Origin: Rebecca billardiae RCC1528
Lineage: Eukaryota; Haptophyta
Assembly: GCA_965240325.2 (NCBI GenBank)
Contig: OZ251223.1
Location: 1,674,001-1,738,000 of the forward strand
Reading direction: 5' to 3'
DNA: 64,000 nucleotides
A program made the translations under genes and the position numbers. Below, in pieces: positions 29,707-41,534 of the stretch. Position 1 is the first letter of the stretch, and the number at the start of each line of letters is the position of its first letter. Under the pieces are notes generated by a model that was not told where the DNA came from, did not search any database, and saw only the letters and a list, made by a program, of their open reading frames with translations.

Positions 29707-32091
29707 CTACAACTTGTACGCCGCGGTGCTGCCGCGCGGCAGAGACGAGCCGCCCGGCGCCGGCCGCGCCGCGCGCTCCGCTGCCGTCGGCTTGCGCGCG
29801 CCCGCCCCGGCCGCCTGCTGCTCCTGCAGCTTGCCAAACACCTGCGTGGAGCGCGTGAACGACTCGCGCGCCTTGCCACCCGCGCCGCCCGCCGCCTCCT
29901 TGCCCACCACCACGCGCGCAGTCTTGGCACGCTGCGCGGCGCGGGGTCGCGCGCGGCGCACGGCGCGCCCCCGCCGCGGCCGTGAGCGCGCGTCCGCGCA
30001 CGCATGTGCCGCGCGCGCGGCGCGCATGGCGCGCGCGGCGCGCGGCGCACCTTGGCCGCGCCGAGCTCGCGGTCCAGCTTCTTCGCCGCGCTCGGCGCCT
30101 CCGCCGCGTCCGCCGCGATTCGCCTCCGCTTCGCCGAGCGGTGCGCGTGCTTGGCCGCGTTGCGACGGCTCTTCCGCTCGCGCCCGCTGAGCTCCTCGCG
30201 CGCGGCGACGTTGCGCGCGCGCTGCGGCGCCTTCACCTCGGCCGGCGCGAGGCCCTGCGCGAGGGACTTGGCCGCGGGCATCGGCTCCTCCATCGCGAGC
30301 GCGGGCACGTTGGGCCGCACCTCCGGATCGGCCGCCGCCGGCCGCTTGGGCGCGTAGTGGAAATTGGTGAGCGCATCGAGCTGACCGCTCAGCTTGGAGA
30401 ACAGAGCGCCGATCTCGGCGCGCGCGCCCGCGGCGGGGTCGGTCGGCGCGACGCCCAGCACCTGCGCGCGGTACGCGTCGGCGTACTCGTCGGCCAGCCC
30501 GGACTGCGGGCGCTCCTGCGAGAGCTCGGGCGCGCGCGGCCGGAGCGCCGAGGCCTCGGGCGGCGCGCGGCGCTCCACGTCGTCAAAGAGCCCCTGCGCG
30601 GCACGGAGGGCGCGCGCGGCGCGCAGGGGCGGCGGCAGGGGCGGCGGCAGGGGCGGCGGCAGGGGCGGCGGCAGGGGCGGCGGCAGGGGCGGCGGCAGGG
30701 GCGGCGGCAGGGGCGGCGGCAGGGGCGGCGGCAGGGGCGGCGGCAGGGGCGGCGGCAGGGGCGGCGGCAGGGGCGGCGTGCAGCGGCTCGTGAGCGCGGC
30801 GCGCCCCGCGCCGCGCGTAGCCCGCGCGACAGCCCCGCCGCGCGCCCGGCGCCCCCTCCGCCGCCCCTGCCGCCGCGCACCTGCAGCACGCGCGCCTTGA
30901 GCAGCTCCTCGATCGAGGCGGTCACCGCCTGCGTGATGGCGGGCGCGGGCCGGGCGGCGGCCTCGAAGTCGACGTGCTCCTCGAGCAGCGAGTTGAGCGG
31001 GCGCTCGGCGGCCTTCACCTCGCCCTTCAGCGTCCACGGCTTGTCCGCCACGTTCGCGTGCTCGAGCGCCTCGATCTTCTCCTGCAGCCGAGCCAGCCTC
31101 TGCTCGTGCGCTGAGAGCGGCAGCGCGGGCGCGCGCGGCGGCTGCGCGGCATCTGGCTCGGAGCCGTCGGCGTCCGAGCCCTCCTCGTCGTCCTCGTCGT
31201 CGTCGTCGTCGCCGTGCCGTTGGCGGAGGCCTTCGCCCTCCTCGCCCTCCTCCTCGCCCTCCTCCTCGCCCTCCTCCTCCTCCTCCGCCTCGGAGCCGCT
31301 GCCGCCCTCCTCCTCCTCCTCCTCCTCCCCTCCCGGCCGGGTGATGCCAAACGCCGCGCGCTCGGCACGGCGCGCGCCCTCCTCGTCGTCCTCGTCCTCC
31401 TCGCCATCCTCCTCGCTGTCCTCCTCCCCCTCGTCGTCCTCGTCCTCCTCCTCGTCGTCCTCGTCCTCCTCCCCGCGCAGCTGCCCGCGCTCCGCCTCCT
31501 CCACGAACTCGTCCATACGCTCGAGCAGCGCCTGGACGCCCTGCTCCCCCGCTGGCGCGCGCGCGCGCTTGCCCGCGCGCTCGCGTGGGCGGCCGTTGGC
31601 GCGGGGCGCGGCGGGTGGGCGTCTGCCCGCGGTGGGTGCGTCGTCGGCCTCGCCCGACGAGTCGTCCTCCTCGTCCTCGCCCGGCTCGTCCTCGCCCGCC
31701 CCCGAGCCGTCGTGCTCGGGCAGCAGCTGCAGCTCATCCGCTTGCGCGACGAGCGCGCTCACGCGCTTCTCGACGTGCTTGATGAGCGGCGCGTTGCGCA
31801 GCTCGAGCTGCGCCCAGATCTGCTCGAGGTCAAAGCCCGTGGTGTACAGCTCATCCAGAGCCCCGAACGCGCGCGGGTCGCGTCGCTTGCCTGAGCGCGC
31901 AGCGGAGCCACGGCGCGCGGCGTGGGGCACGGTCCCTCGGTCAGGGGCCGGGGCGCACAGAGCCCTCTCGGCCCGGGCGTCGCGCGCGCACCAAGGTCGA
32001 AGAGCGCCTTTGTTGTGTCGCGCAGCGACTCCTCCAGCTCAGTCGATGGGACGGCAAAGTCCTCCGGCTGCAGTCGCAGCGCCGTCTCCAT
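29707..32091 (-). CDS. MPP10: U3 small nucleolar ribonucleoprotein protein MPP10 (spliced)
   Basis: Component of the U3 snoRNP/SSU processome needed for 18S pre-rRNA cleavage in the nucleolus. My model has four exons: 32091-31992, 31890-30881, 30593-30051 and 29931-29707, giving 625 residues, all with GT-AG introns (101, 287 and 119 bp; donors GTGCGC). Evidence in order: ELEESLRDTTKALFDLGKRR across the first junction; TGFDLEQIWAQLELRN; long Asp/Glu-rich tracts; ADKPWTLKGEVKAAERPLNS with LLEEHVDFEAAARPAP, the family's most conserved block; GLFDDVERR at the start of exon 3 joined to SIEELLKARVLQ; a basic KSRRNAAKHAHRSAKRRR tail; and KTARVVVGKEA in exon 4. The second intron contains a 12-bp minisatellite. 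Head-to-head with RNR2. Confidence 0.9.
30624..30778. repeat. 12-bp minisatellite inside MPP10 intron 2
   Basis: About 13 almost perfect units of CAGGGGCGGCGG. It lies wholly in the 287-bp intron (30594-30880) near the 3' splice site. The intron length is not a multiple of three, so retention would shift frame. Confidence 0.92.
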
Positions 32092-32334
32092 CGTACTCGT
32101 GCCTGGTCACGTCCGCACGCCGGACCTGGCGGGCGCGAGGTGGCGGCCGGATTCTTCCTCCGTGCCGTTCCAGTGCGCCCCCCTGGCGCTCCCGACTGCC
32201 CGTTTGGTTTTTAAATGCGGTTGCGCCAGCAGCCACCGCGTGCGGCCGCGAGTTGAGAGTGGCTGACTGCAAGGAGACCGTTGGTCACTTGACGACTGGA
32301 CGACGCGCAGCTTCGCCAACGACACGCACGAGCC
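32092..32334. promoter_or_regulatory. Candidate shared promoter of MPP10 and RNR2
   Basis: 243 bp between divergent ATGs. A small AT-rich island (GTTTGGTTTTTAAATGCGG, about 32201-32220) stands out in GC-rich DNA and could be the core promoter. No certain E2F or other cell-cycle box was identified. Confidence 0.45.
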
Positions 32335-33726
32335 ATGCCAACGCCGCTCACAGAGACGAACACCACGCCCGAGTTCTCCTCGCCGGTGGGCAAGCCCGCG
32401 GCGGCCTCGAGCGACGACGTCGGCGAGATCGTGATGCCCAAGCTGCAGCACATGGGCCTCACTGAGAAGGACCGGGAGGAGCCGCTGCTCAAGGAGAACA
32501 AGCAGCGCTTCGTGCTCTTCCCGATCAAGCACACGCGCGTGTGGGAGATGTACAAGCAGGCGGAGGCGTCCTTCTGGACGGCCGAGGAGGTCGACCTCGC
32601 GAGCGACATGCGCGACTGGGAGAAGCTCACCGGCGACGAGAAGCACTTCATCTCGCACGTGCTCGCCTTCTTTGCGGCGAGCGACGGCATCGTCAACGAG
32701 AACCTCGCCATGCGCTTCTCGTCGGAGGTGCAGATCCCGGAGGCGCGCGCGTTCTACGGCTTTCAGATGGCGATGGAGAACATCCACTCCGAGATGTACA
32801 GGTGTGCGCGCCGGCGTGCACGCGAGCGCGCGCGCGCGCGCGCGTGCGCGCCCCCCCTCTGTCGCCAGCATGTCCGCGCCGCCGCGCGCGCGCCGCGTGG
32901 GGCGGAGGCGAGTGGCGGGGTCGGGTGGGTGGCGTGCGGTCGTGGCGTCTCCGATCTGAGTCAGTGCCCCTCCGCCCCCGTCCGCTCGCTCCCCCCGCGC
33001 GCAGCCTGCTCATCGACACGTACATCAAGGACCCGGCAGAGCGCGAGAAGCTGTTCAACGCGATCGAGACGGTGCCGTGCGTGCGGCAAAAGGCGGAGTG
33101 GGCGATGCGCTGGATCGACAGCGCGGGCAGCTTCGCGGAGCGGCTCGTCGCGTTCGCGGTCGTCGAGGGCATCTTCTTCTCCGGCTCGTTCTGCTCCATC
33201 TTCTGGCTGAAGAAGCGCGGGCTGATGCCGGGGCTCACCTTCTCCAACGAGCTGATCTCGCGCGACGAGGGGATGCACACCGACTTTGCGTGCCTGCTGT
33301 ACAGCATGCTCGAGCACACGAAGCTGTCGGACGAGACCGTGCACACGCTCGTGGCCGACGCGGTCAAGTTCGAGCAGCTCTTCATCACCGACGCGCTGCC
33401 CTGCGACCTGATCGGCATGAACGCGAAGCTGATGTCGCAGTACATCGAGTTCTGCGCGGACCGGCTACTGGTCGCGCTCGGCCACCCCAAGCTGTACAAC
33501 GCCTCCAACCCGTTCGACTGGATGGAGATGATCTCGCTGCAGGGCAAGGTGCGCGCGCGCCCGCGCGCGGCACGCGCGCGCCCCACGCCTCGGCTCACCG
33601 CGCGTCCTGCGCACGCCCGCCGCCGCGCAGACGAACTTCTTCGAGAAGCGCGTCGGTGAGTACCAGAAGGCGGGCGTGATGAGCGACAAGGCGTCCAACG
33701 TCTTCACGCTCGAGGCGGACTTCTGA
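32335..33726 (+). CDS. RNR2: Ribonucleoside-diphosphate reductase small (R2) subunit, spliced
   Basis: Class Ia R2 subunit, which carries the diiron-tyrosyl radical cofactor used by R1 to make deoxyribonucleotides. Three exons: 32335-32801, 33005-33548 and 33631-33726, giving 368 residues; introns of 203 and 82 bp are GT-AG. The diiron ligands are visible in order: Asp in [12 protein letters not shown], Glu in IVNENLA, His in ENIHSEMY, Glu in VEGIFFSG, and Glu and His in [12 protein letters not shown]. The radical Tyr is in EMYSLLID, and the first intron splits the very next codon (AG|C, Ser). The C-terminus FTLEADF matches the eukaryotic R1-docking tail (FTLDADF). Length is typical for eukaryotic R2. 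Expression is expected in S phase, and the gene is divergent from MPP10. Confidence 0.95.
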
Positions 33727-35440
33727 GGAGGGGCCAGCGTGGGCGCGGGCGTGGCTCGTGACGGGACGAGCGCGCGCTGGCGCGGGGGGAGCTCTGCTGA
33801 CGTGCGCCAACCGCCCGAGGCTTTGCCGCTTGCGAACGATGTCTCTTGGCTGCCACTCATGTCAGCAACTGAGCTGCAAGTGAGCGAAGTTGCCCTCCGC
33901 GGAGGGCATCTTCGTCATCTTCGTGGCCCGAAACATATCAATTACGATATTTTGCATCGTCGATCACGGATCAACGTTGATGATGACTCGCGGCACCGCC
34001 ATGCAGTGGTCCGCAGGCTGGCCCTACCTGTACGGGCCTGAGGCTCAGCAGGACAGTCTGAGTGACTACTGTCTAGCTAGTGACGAGGACTGCTCATCAA
34101 TATCTATCGTCGAAATTCGGAATCGGATCCGGGCGTCGTCGTCAGAGACTGACTCTGTCAGAGTCAGTCGTCTGCGACTCTGCGTCAGACGGCCGCGCAG
34201 ACTGTCGACGGGCTCGACGGCGAGTGCCCGTGACGGCGACTGAGACCGACGTCATCATCAATAATCTGACGACGAATATCGTCATTCGTCAGAATCATTG
34301 CAATTAATTCATTTAAGACAATGGGGCCGGCCGCACATCGCGCTCCGTTCGAAGTCCGATATCGACCGATATCATAGCTATAGCTAGTAGCTTATCGATC
34401 ATGATGATAGATGACGGCCGGCGACGCCGCCGACGCCGGGGGGCGACGGCGTGCCGACGGACGGGGCGGCCGCGACGGGTCCGCCGCCCCGGCCGCCGGC
34501 TCCGGCTTCTGGCCTCGGCGGGGCATCAGATTCATCAGTGACAGTGCGCCATCAGGCATCACTCATCAGCAGTCATCTCATATTCATCAGCATCAGCTCG
34601 ACGACCTGTATGGCGATGCAGCCCGACGGTACGCGCTACTACTGCCTGGTTTATACGCTTATAATAATAATACGGCGCGCCGGTCAATGTCATGTCGGGC
34701 TGCGGTAGCCGGGGCCCCGTGCAGCGGGGGGCTCCGGCGGTCGATCGATGAGTGGCGATGATCCGATGATGATGATTGATGTGCCAGTCACAGCGTGACC
34801 CGCGGGCCGGCGAGTCCGCCGGCGACCGATACTGTATCATAACTGTTACCGCCCGACTACAGTAACGAGTACCGAGTACCGAGTACCGCCGGGACGTTCC
34901 CGCCACTGGGGTCAGGCCCAGGGCGAGTCAGCCGTGCGGCGGGCAGCACGGCCCGGCCCCTGCCGGCTGCCGCCTGCGCGGGTGGTGGGGCGGGCTGCCG
35001 GGGCTGCGGCGCGCGGTGGCCCCGCGCGGCCGCGCTTATATTGCATGGTCAATATGGTCATGCCGCGGCCGCGCCGGGCGCGGCTGAGTCACCGCTGAGC
35101 GGCTGAGCCGGCCGTTGCCCGTTGGCAGCGTTGAGTCTCAGTCTCAGACTGACTGACTCAGTCCTGCGTGGGCGTGGTTGTCACCGCTTGTCACGCGACG
35201 CGGTCATATATGCGACACGCGTCGTGGACGGCAGCTAGACTGCACGCGTCACACTTGAAGAATTTGTCAATGCAGTGACTGCTGCCCTGCTGTCTCATGA
35301 GTCATGTCCGAGTTGTCCGACGACGATGTCTGCCTGCCCGGCGGGAAATTGAACTAGGCTCACCATCACGCTGGCCACGGGTTGGCATCGCCCGAGCAGC
35401 ATGTCTTCTTCTCGCCATCGAGGGCCTCGATGCCGTGCGG
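33727..35440. other. 1.7-kb intergenic, no gene recognised
   Basis: Lies between the convergent ends of RNR2 and DSCC1. It has several short dyads (for example GACTGACTCTGTCAGAGTCAG near 34144-34166) and TA-rich patches (34360-34395, 34665-34680). No frame has a recognisable domain. One CGAGTACCGAGTACCGAGTA run lies near 34867. Confidence 0.65.
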
Positions 35441-36882
35441 TCACGCGCGCTCGATGAAGACGGCCTCGCCCGCCTTGTTCTTGATCTGGCGCGCGCTGCG
35501 GATCAGCACCTGGTCCTTGGTGCGGCCGAGCTCGTGCTCCATCACGTCGTCGAGGTACGGCGCGAGCTCGGCCGAGTACCATTCGCGCTTCACGCGGAAG
35601 AGGCTCGCGAGCCTCTCCTTTGTGCGGGTGGGCAGCTCGCTCGGCGACAGCCAGACGATGCTCGTGTCCTCCTCCGCCCCAGTGGGCGGCACCTCGACCG
35701 CGATGCCCTGGCAGCGAGCGCACACCGGGGGCAGTGCCGTGCAGAGGGGCAGGGCGACGGCGCGAGCGCGAGGAAAGGGTCAGCGCGGCGCGGCCAAGAC
35801 GCGCGCCCACGCGCCCAGCAGCCTCGGCTAGCGCGTCCCAGCCTCGAGTCCTGCTCTTCCCCCGCGCCGCGCGTGCGCCGCACCCGCAGCAGCGAGAGCT
35901 CGAGCTCCACGTCCGACGGCGCGACCGCCTTCCAGCCCTCGACAAAGTCCGGCTTGCTCCAGCGCGGCTGCTCTCGCAGCATGTTCTCCGCGTGGAAGAT
36001 GGCGACCTTCGTCGGGTCGAGCGGCGCCGTCAGGCCCGGCGCGAGGCCCGCCGGCCCGAGCTCGGGCAGCGCGTGCGCGCACACCGCCTCCAGGCAGTGC
36101 CGCCCCACCTGCGGTGTGAAGTCCGGGAAGTCGGCGCTCAGCTGCTCGAGCAGCGCGCCCACCGGCACCTCCGCCGCCGGCCAGTCGTGCTCGGTGATGA
36201 GGTTGAGCAGCGCCTCGGTCACGTTGTGCCGGTACGTGATCTCGAGGCCGCGCCACCGCCCGTCGATCTGCACGGCGTGCATCGCGCGCAGCGCCTCGAA
36301 GAGCTGCTCGTCGCCGCACTGGATGGTCGCTCGCAGCTGCTCGGTGGTGGGCGCGAGCGCGCCGGCGTCCGCGCCGTTCTCAACGTCGTCCTCCATCGCG
36401 GCCGGCTCGTTGGGCCCGGCGTACGCGTGCTGCGCGAGCGTGCGGCGCAGCTTGACGAGGCGCGGCACGCTTGGCTTCACCTCGTAGTACGTGCCGTTTG
36501 AGGCCGCGATGCTCAGAACGCCGCCCGCGGGCTCGCTCGAGACTTGGCTTGGGATGAGGTAGTGCGTGTTCGACGACTCCGCGAGCCTGAGGACGAATGT
36601 GCGGTCGGGCGTGCAAAGGCACGCCTCGTCGTCCGGGTCGCCCTTGATCGTCGCGCTGGAAACGGGGTGGGGGCGGGGGAGGGGGCGACCGCGTCCTCGC
36701 GGCAGCGCGTGAGCGCGCGCGTGCGGCCCGTGTGGTGGGGAAAGGGCGTGGGGTGATGGGCTGCGGCCATCGTACCCAGCTGGTTCGCAGATTTTCTCGA
36801 GCAGCTCTTCGTCCAGCTCAAGGAGAGCGTACTCGCACTGGCCAAAGGCATCGCCAAAGCGCACCGCCACGGCCTCGCCCAT
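35441..36882 (-). CDS. DSCC1: Sister chromatid cohesion protein DCC1 (spliced)
   Basis: Subunit of the alternative clamp loader CTF18-RFC (with CTF8), acting at replication forks in PCNA loading and cohesion. Three exons: 36882-36776, 36655-35884 and 35707-35441, giving 381 residues, close to the family's roughly 390; introns of 120 and 176 bp are GT-AG. Evidence: ELDEELLEKICEPAG joins ATIKGDPDDEACLCTPDRTF, matching the family GD...AVLCTxxKTY block; VLRLAESSNTHYLIP follows (AxxSNxxLL); winged-helix-like segments include TYRHNVTEALLNLITEHDW; DVELELSLLR joins GIAVEVPPTG; and the C-terminal block LASLFRVKREWYSAELAPYL matches the conserved LF...W...eLxPY. The final KDQVLIRSARQIKNKAGE is also typical. 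Head-to-head with the SAP/coiled-coil gene. Confidence 0.9.
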
Positions 36883-37031
36883 CGTCGTCGGCTCGAGGCA
36901 CACCGTTGGCCAAGGCCCCACCGCGCAGCAGCGGGCGCCCGTTCGTCCGGGGGCGGCTCTTTTTGAAAGCGGTCCGGGCAAGCTCTCGATCGCGATCTCA
37001 GACCAAAGACGCCGTCGCCGCCACGACGGTC
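36883..37031. promoter_or_regulatory. Candidate shared promoter of DSCC1 and the SAP coiled-coil gene
   Basis: 149 bp between divergent ATGs. It contains a GATCGCGATC palindrome at 36988-36997 and a CTTTTTGAAAG patch just before it. The regulatory role is inferred from geometry. Confidence 0.4.
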
Positions 37032-39020
37032 ATGCCGCTCGGCGCGCTGCTCGTCGCCATGGCGGCCTGGCGGCTGCCGGCGACAGCGCCTGGTGCCATG
37101 CCCATCGCTAGGGATGTGCGGGCGCCCGTGAGTGCGTTCATTGCCATGTCTTCGCCGGAGGACGACGGCAAGAAGGATAACGCCGCGTCGTCGGCAGACG
37201 CAGCGCAGGTCGCGATCGACTCGCTCGAGAACATCCTCGGCACGGTGCTCACGACGGTGAAGGCGAACACCGACAGCTGGCTCAACAGCGGCTGGTCCGT
37301 GAAGAAGCGCGCTGGCCAGTGGATGCCGGAGGTGCGGCCGAACTCGGCCGACATTGCGTCGCGCACCGCGCAGCTGATGGCGGCGGCGGACGAGGACGGC
37401 GCGCCGACCGAGGCGGCGGTGGCGGAGATGGGCGAGGTCGAGGGCGTGGTGGAGGACGGCTCGCCCAACGACAGCCCTATCGCCGCCGCCGACGCCTCCG
37501 ACGCGGGCGCCGTCCTGGACATCTCCGCCGCGCGGCAGAGCAGCCTCTCCGCGGCGAGCCCGCGCGAGCTCCAGGGCGAGTTCCTGAGCTTCCTGGCGGA
37601 GCGCGAGGGGGCGGGCGACTTCCGCACGTCGTGGAGCGGCGAGGTCGTGTTCCCGTCGAAGCAGCGCCTCGCGCAGCTCGTCGCGCAGTTCTCGTACGCC
37701 AAGCTCAAGCAGATCTCCGCCGCGGCGCGCGCGCTCGCCCGGTACGTCGACGACCTCGAGACCGAGCTTGAGGCGGCGGACGTCGAGGTGGTCGGGCTGC
37801 GCACCCAGCTGAAGGAGGCGCGGGGCGAGGCGGCGGCGCGGGAGGCGAAGGTGGCCGAGCTCGCGGCGCGCGCGAGCGAGGTGGAGAGCCGCCTCGGCGC
37901 GACGCAGGCCGAGCTCGACGCGAGCGCGCGCGAGCTGAGCGACGCAGAGGCGCGCGCGGAGGCGGCCGCGGACGAGCTGCTCCAGCTGGGCGCGGCGGTG
38001 CGCGAGGCGGAGCAGCGCGGCGCGTCGGTGGAGGAGAAGCAGGCGCAGGCGGAGCGGCTGGGGATCAAGCTCGAGGAGCAGCTGCTCGAGGCCGAGCGCA
38101 AGGCCCTCGCCTCCGAGCGCACGCAGCGCCAGCTCGCCTCCCAGCTGCAGCAGATCGAGCGCGAGCGCGCGCTCGCGGATGAGCGCGCCTCGAGCGCGGC
38201 CGAGCTCGCAAAGGTGGCGCGCCGTGCGCGCCGTGCGCGCCGTGCGCGCTGTGCGCGGGGCGTGGAGGGCGGCGCGGGCGGGCGGGCGCGCGCGCGCGCG
38301 CCGCCCACGCGAGCGCGGCTCCACCCGCGCCCGTGCGGTCCACCCCCGCCCGCGCGCGCGCCGCGCCGCAGGCGATGGAGGAGCGCTCGCTGGCGGCCGA
38401 GGCGGCGGCCGAGGCCAAGGCGGCAGAGCTCGAGCAGCTGCTCAGCCAGCGCGAGGCGAACGCGCTGCGGCTGCAGGAGGCGGTGCGCGCGCTGGACGGG
38501 AGGCTGGAGGAGGCGCGGCAGGGCGGCGGCGGCGCGGGGGCCGACGCGCTCGACGACGAGGCGGCGCGGCTGCGCGCCGAGCTTCGGGATGTGCTCGACA
38601 TCGAGCACTTGGATGGCGCGGCCGCTGCGGCTGGGGGCGCGGACGGCTCGGCCGCCGGGCCGGGCGAGTCCGCGGTGCGCCGGCCGCCGCCGCTCTCGCG
38701 CATGAGGAAAGCGCAGCTCATCGCCGAGTGCGAGGGTACGCGCCGCGCGCCGCGCGCCGCACCGCCACTCCCCGATGCGGGCGCGCGAGACCGCCCGCTC
38801 ACCCCGCCCCGCGCCCGCGCGCGCAGAGTATTCCATCGCGGCGGACGGCACCGTCGCCGAGCTGCGCGCGCGGTTGCGAGCCGAGCGCAAGCGGCGAAAA
38901 GCGGAGGGCGGGGCCACGCAGCAAGGGGAGGGGCCCGCCCGCGACGCCGTGCAAATCACGAGCGATGCGCCCACGACGGCTGCATCCGGCGCTGCCTCCG
39001 GCGCGCCGGAGTCCACGTAG
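37032..39020 (+). CDS. Candidate plastid-targeted long coiled-coil protein with C-terminal SAP-like motif (spliced)
   Basis: 579 residues in three exons: 37032-38213, 38372-38735 and 38827-39020; introns of 158 and 91 bp are GT-AG. The N-terminus (MPLGALLVAMAAWRLPATAPGA followed by ARDVRAPVSAFIAM) looks like a signal peptide plus transit-peptide-like stretch with a Phe, as in secondary plastids. Residues about 200-500 form a long Ala/Glu/Arg heptad-rich coiled coil. The C-terminal LSRMRKAQLIAECEEYSIA plus DGTVAELRARL, created by joining exons 2 and 3, resembles a SAP motif (a helix-turn-helix DNA-binding element). A conserved-looking WSGEVVFPSKQRLAQLVAQF precedes the coil. This could be a nucleoid or plastid-envelope structural protein; the function is not established. 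Intron 1 is full of CGCCGTGCG-type short repeats. Confidence 0.72.
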
Positions 39021-39959
39021 TGTCGCAGTGCAGCCTGGGCTTGCCCCGCCATTGGCTGCGTTTCTGACCGATGCTGCCAAGCCAGACGACCTGAAAACGG
39101 GCTACTCTTCCATCGTCACAGCACGCGGTCCTCACAGTCACGCCGTCAACCGGCAAGCGGCAGTGCCGGCTACCGTGTCCGTTAGGCCTCGGGATGCCTC
39201 AGATGTGTCTTGAAATCATATAGAATTGGTACGTTGGAAGAGATCGTATACCTGTGTAATACAAGAATGGATTGCGCCACCGCGCCCGCATTGACTTCGC
39301 ATCATGCAGCAGTAGTTAGACCAAGAGTATATCAGTCAGCAGGAGTAATGAGTATGATATCTGCACTTGCAGGCGCCTGTGCGCGGGAACGCCGCGGTTC
39401 AACGGGCTACTAGCGCGCGCCAGTCCTCGGGTCGGATCCTTTTTCGTCAGCCAATCCGGTCGGCACCGGGCACCGCCTGATGCAGGACTTGCTCGGCGAT
39501 TTCTGTTCCATCCGAGGCGACTCTTTATTTGGCCTCGGCACGGCTCGGCCCAAGGTACGGGGGCGCCATGACACAAGGCGCCGAGCTGAGCAGGGGGCCC
39601 ACGACACCGCACGCTACACTCTCCTCCGACCACGACTCTTGTGAGCTCGGCACACAGGAGGTGTATACGCTGCTTTGGTAGTCCCCTCTGCTCGGTGAGG
39701 TTGCTGCTGTCAGCGCCTCCGCCCTGCAGCGCCGCACCGCAGCCGCATCGTCGCTCGTCCGGCATATCATCACATTCTCGTCCAGCAGCTCACGTGCTGC
39801 CGCGTCAGCTCCGCGGCGGCGCGGTTCACTGTTTGAGATATGCGCACGCCTCGCGCACGCGCATCGCGCCATGTGCCGCACGCTCTCGCTCAACACGCGG
39901 CACACACGTACCGCGCCACCGCGCGCGCGTGAACGCTACGCGCAGTCCCCAATCTTTCT

Positions 39960-40384
<425 letters not shown>

Positions 40385-40985
40385 AATCGTACTCGTCTTC
40401 CCGGATCGCCTGACGTCCGGACTGGGCCACATCCGGATCGTCGGAGGTGACGTGCCCCGGCACGATGGGCGATGGCGGATATGCGGGACGGCGCCTGCAC
40501 GTGCCTCCGGACCCGCCTCCCGCTTGCTGCTCACGCAGTCAGCTGCGACCGTGGCGCATGATCGCAGAAGCAGTGCCGGCAGTACGGCCTGCATCAGCTA
40601 GTGCCGCGCCGTCGTGGCGCGCGCGGTACGGTTGCGCGTTTGCAGCGCTCGCCGCTCGGCGACGGCACGCGCGTGCGGCTCAGGTGTGTCAAATGCGGTC
40701 TCGTCGGCGCGCTTTCGCCTGCCACCTCGTGCACCCGTGCCGCCAGTTTCATCGTCTTCATGAGGACTGCTGCTGCTGTCGCCATCCGCTCTCCATCACC
40801 CCGAGTCGCCGGTCGCGCGGCGCGCGCCGGTAGGCACTAGGCAGGGCGTACGGTCACTCACCCGTGCAACGGGTCAAGTGGCCAGAGTACGTCTGGTCGT
40901 TGGCTGGCACGGGCCGCAGCGCTAAAGCACCCTGCTGTCACACCCGACTCCTTCAGTACTCCGAGCTCCGCGGCACGACTCACTC

Positions 40986-41131
40986 GGCACGATCGCGGAC
41001 GGGTCGGATCCGAGCTGATCAGCCAGAGTTGGACACAGTTTGGCAGCTACTAGTAGTAATTCCGATGCCGATGGCACGATCGCGGACGGGTCGGATCCGA
41101 GCTGATCAGCCAGTTGGACATTTGGCAGCTA
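40986..41131. repeat. Direct repeat, about 60-bp unit at 87-bp spacing
   Basis: GGCACGATCGCGGACGGGTC and the following GAGCTGATCAGCCAG and TTTGGCAGCTA segments occur at 40986-41048 and again at 41073-41131, the second with two small deletions. Confidence 0.85.
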
Positions 41132-41320
41132 GTTGTCAGACGGACGTCCGATTTGACGACCGGTGCCGGGTGCGGTCTCAGGTCCGCTGCTGTGATTGTG
41201 TGAAGTGTGAATGAGTCTCGCGGTCGCGCAGGCAGGGCGACGGTCGGACTAATATAGCTTCAGTCATCTCAGAACCGACTTCAACTGGCGAACTGCCACT
41301 ACGGCGGAGAGCCGCGATTG

Positions 41321-41385
41321 CACGGCCACCGCGGGCCCCCAACTGCGTTGATTCTATGCAGAAAAGGACCGCGGAACGCGGTCAT
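41321..41385 (-). repeat. Short dispersed repeat family B, copy D
   Basis: The perfect palindrome GACCGCG-GAA-CGCGGTC is at 41367-41383. Its outer side runs through ATATGAT into a (TA)n tract (41391-41412), as in copy B. The tail contains GGGCCCCCAACTGCGTTGAT. Confidence 0.75.
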
Positions 41386-41534
41386 ATGATTATATATATA
41401 TATATATATATATCTGACCGGCCACGAATAAGTGCGGGTATTTTTCAATATACCACGGAATCGACTCCGGACCCGGGTGGATGCCAGCAGCATCAGATTG
41501 TCGCGCGAGGCCGCCGCTACTGTCATCACGGCTA

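Noticed and set aside
29388-31037. Continuous minus-strand frame through MPP10 introns (PPLP repeats)
   Set aside because: It reads the intronic minisatellite as protein. The canonical GT-AG intron rejoins conserved MPP10 blocks in frame, so the minisatellite is not considered coding.
29982-32465. 827-codon plus-strand frame opposite MPP10
   Set aside because: It is a Ser/Arg-rich shadow crossing the MPP10 acidic tracts, its introns and the minisatellite. MPP10 is supported by family motifs and splice phase.
36513-39052. Minus-strand frames of 603 and 684 codons opposite the SAP coiled-coil gene
   Set aside because: They are Leu/Arg/Ala-rich or Ser/Ala-rich antisense mirrors of the coiled coil and have no independent motif.
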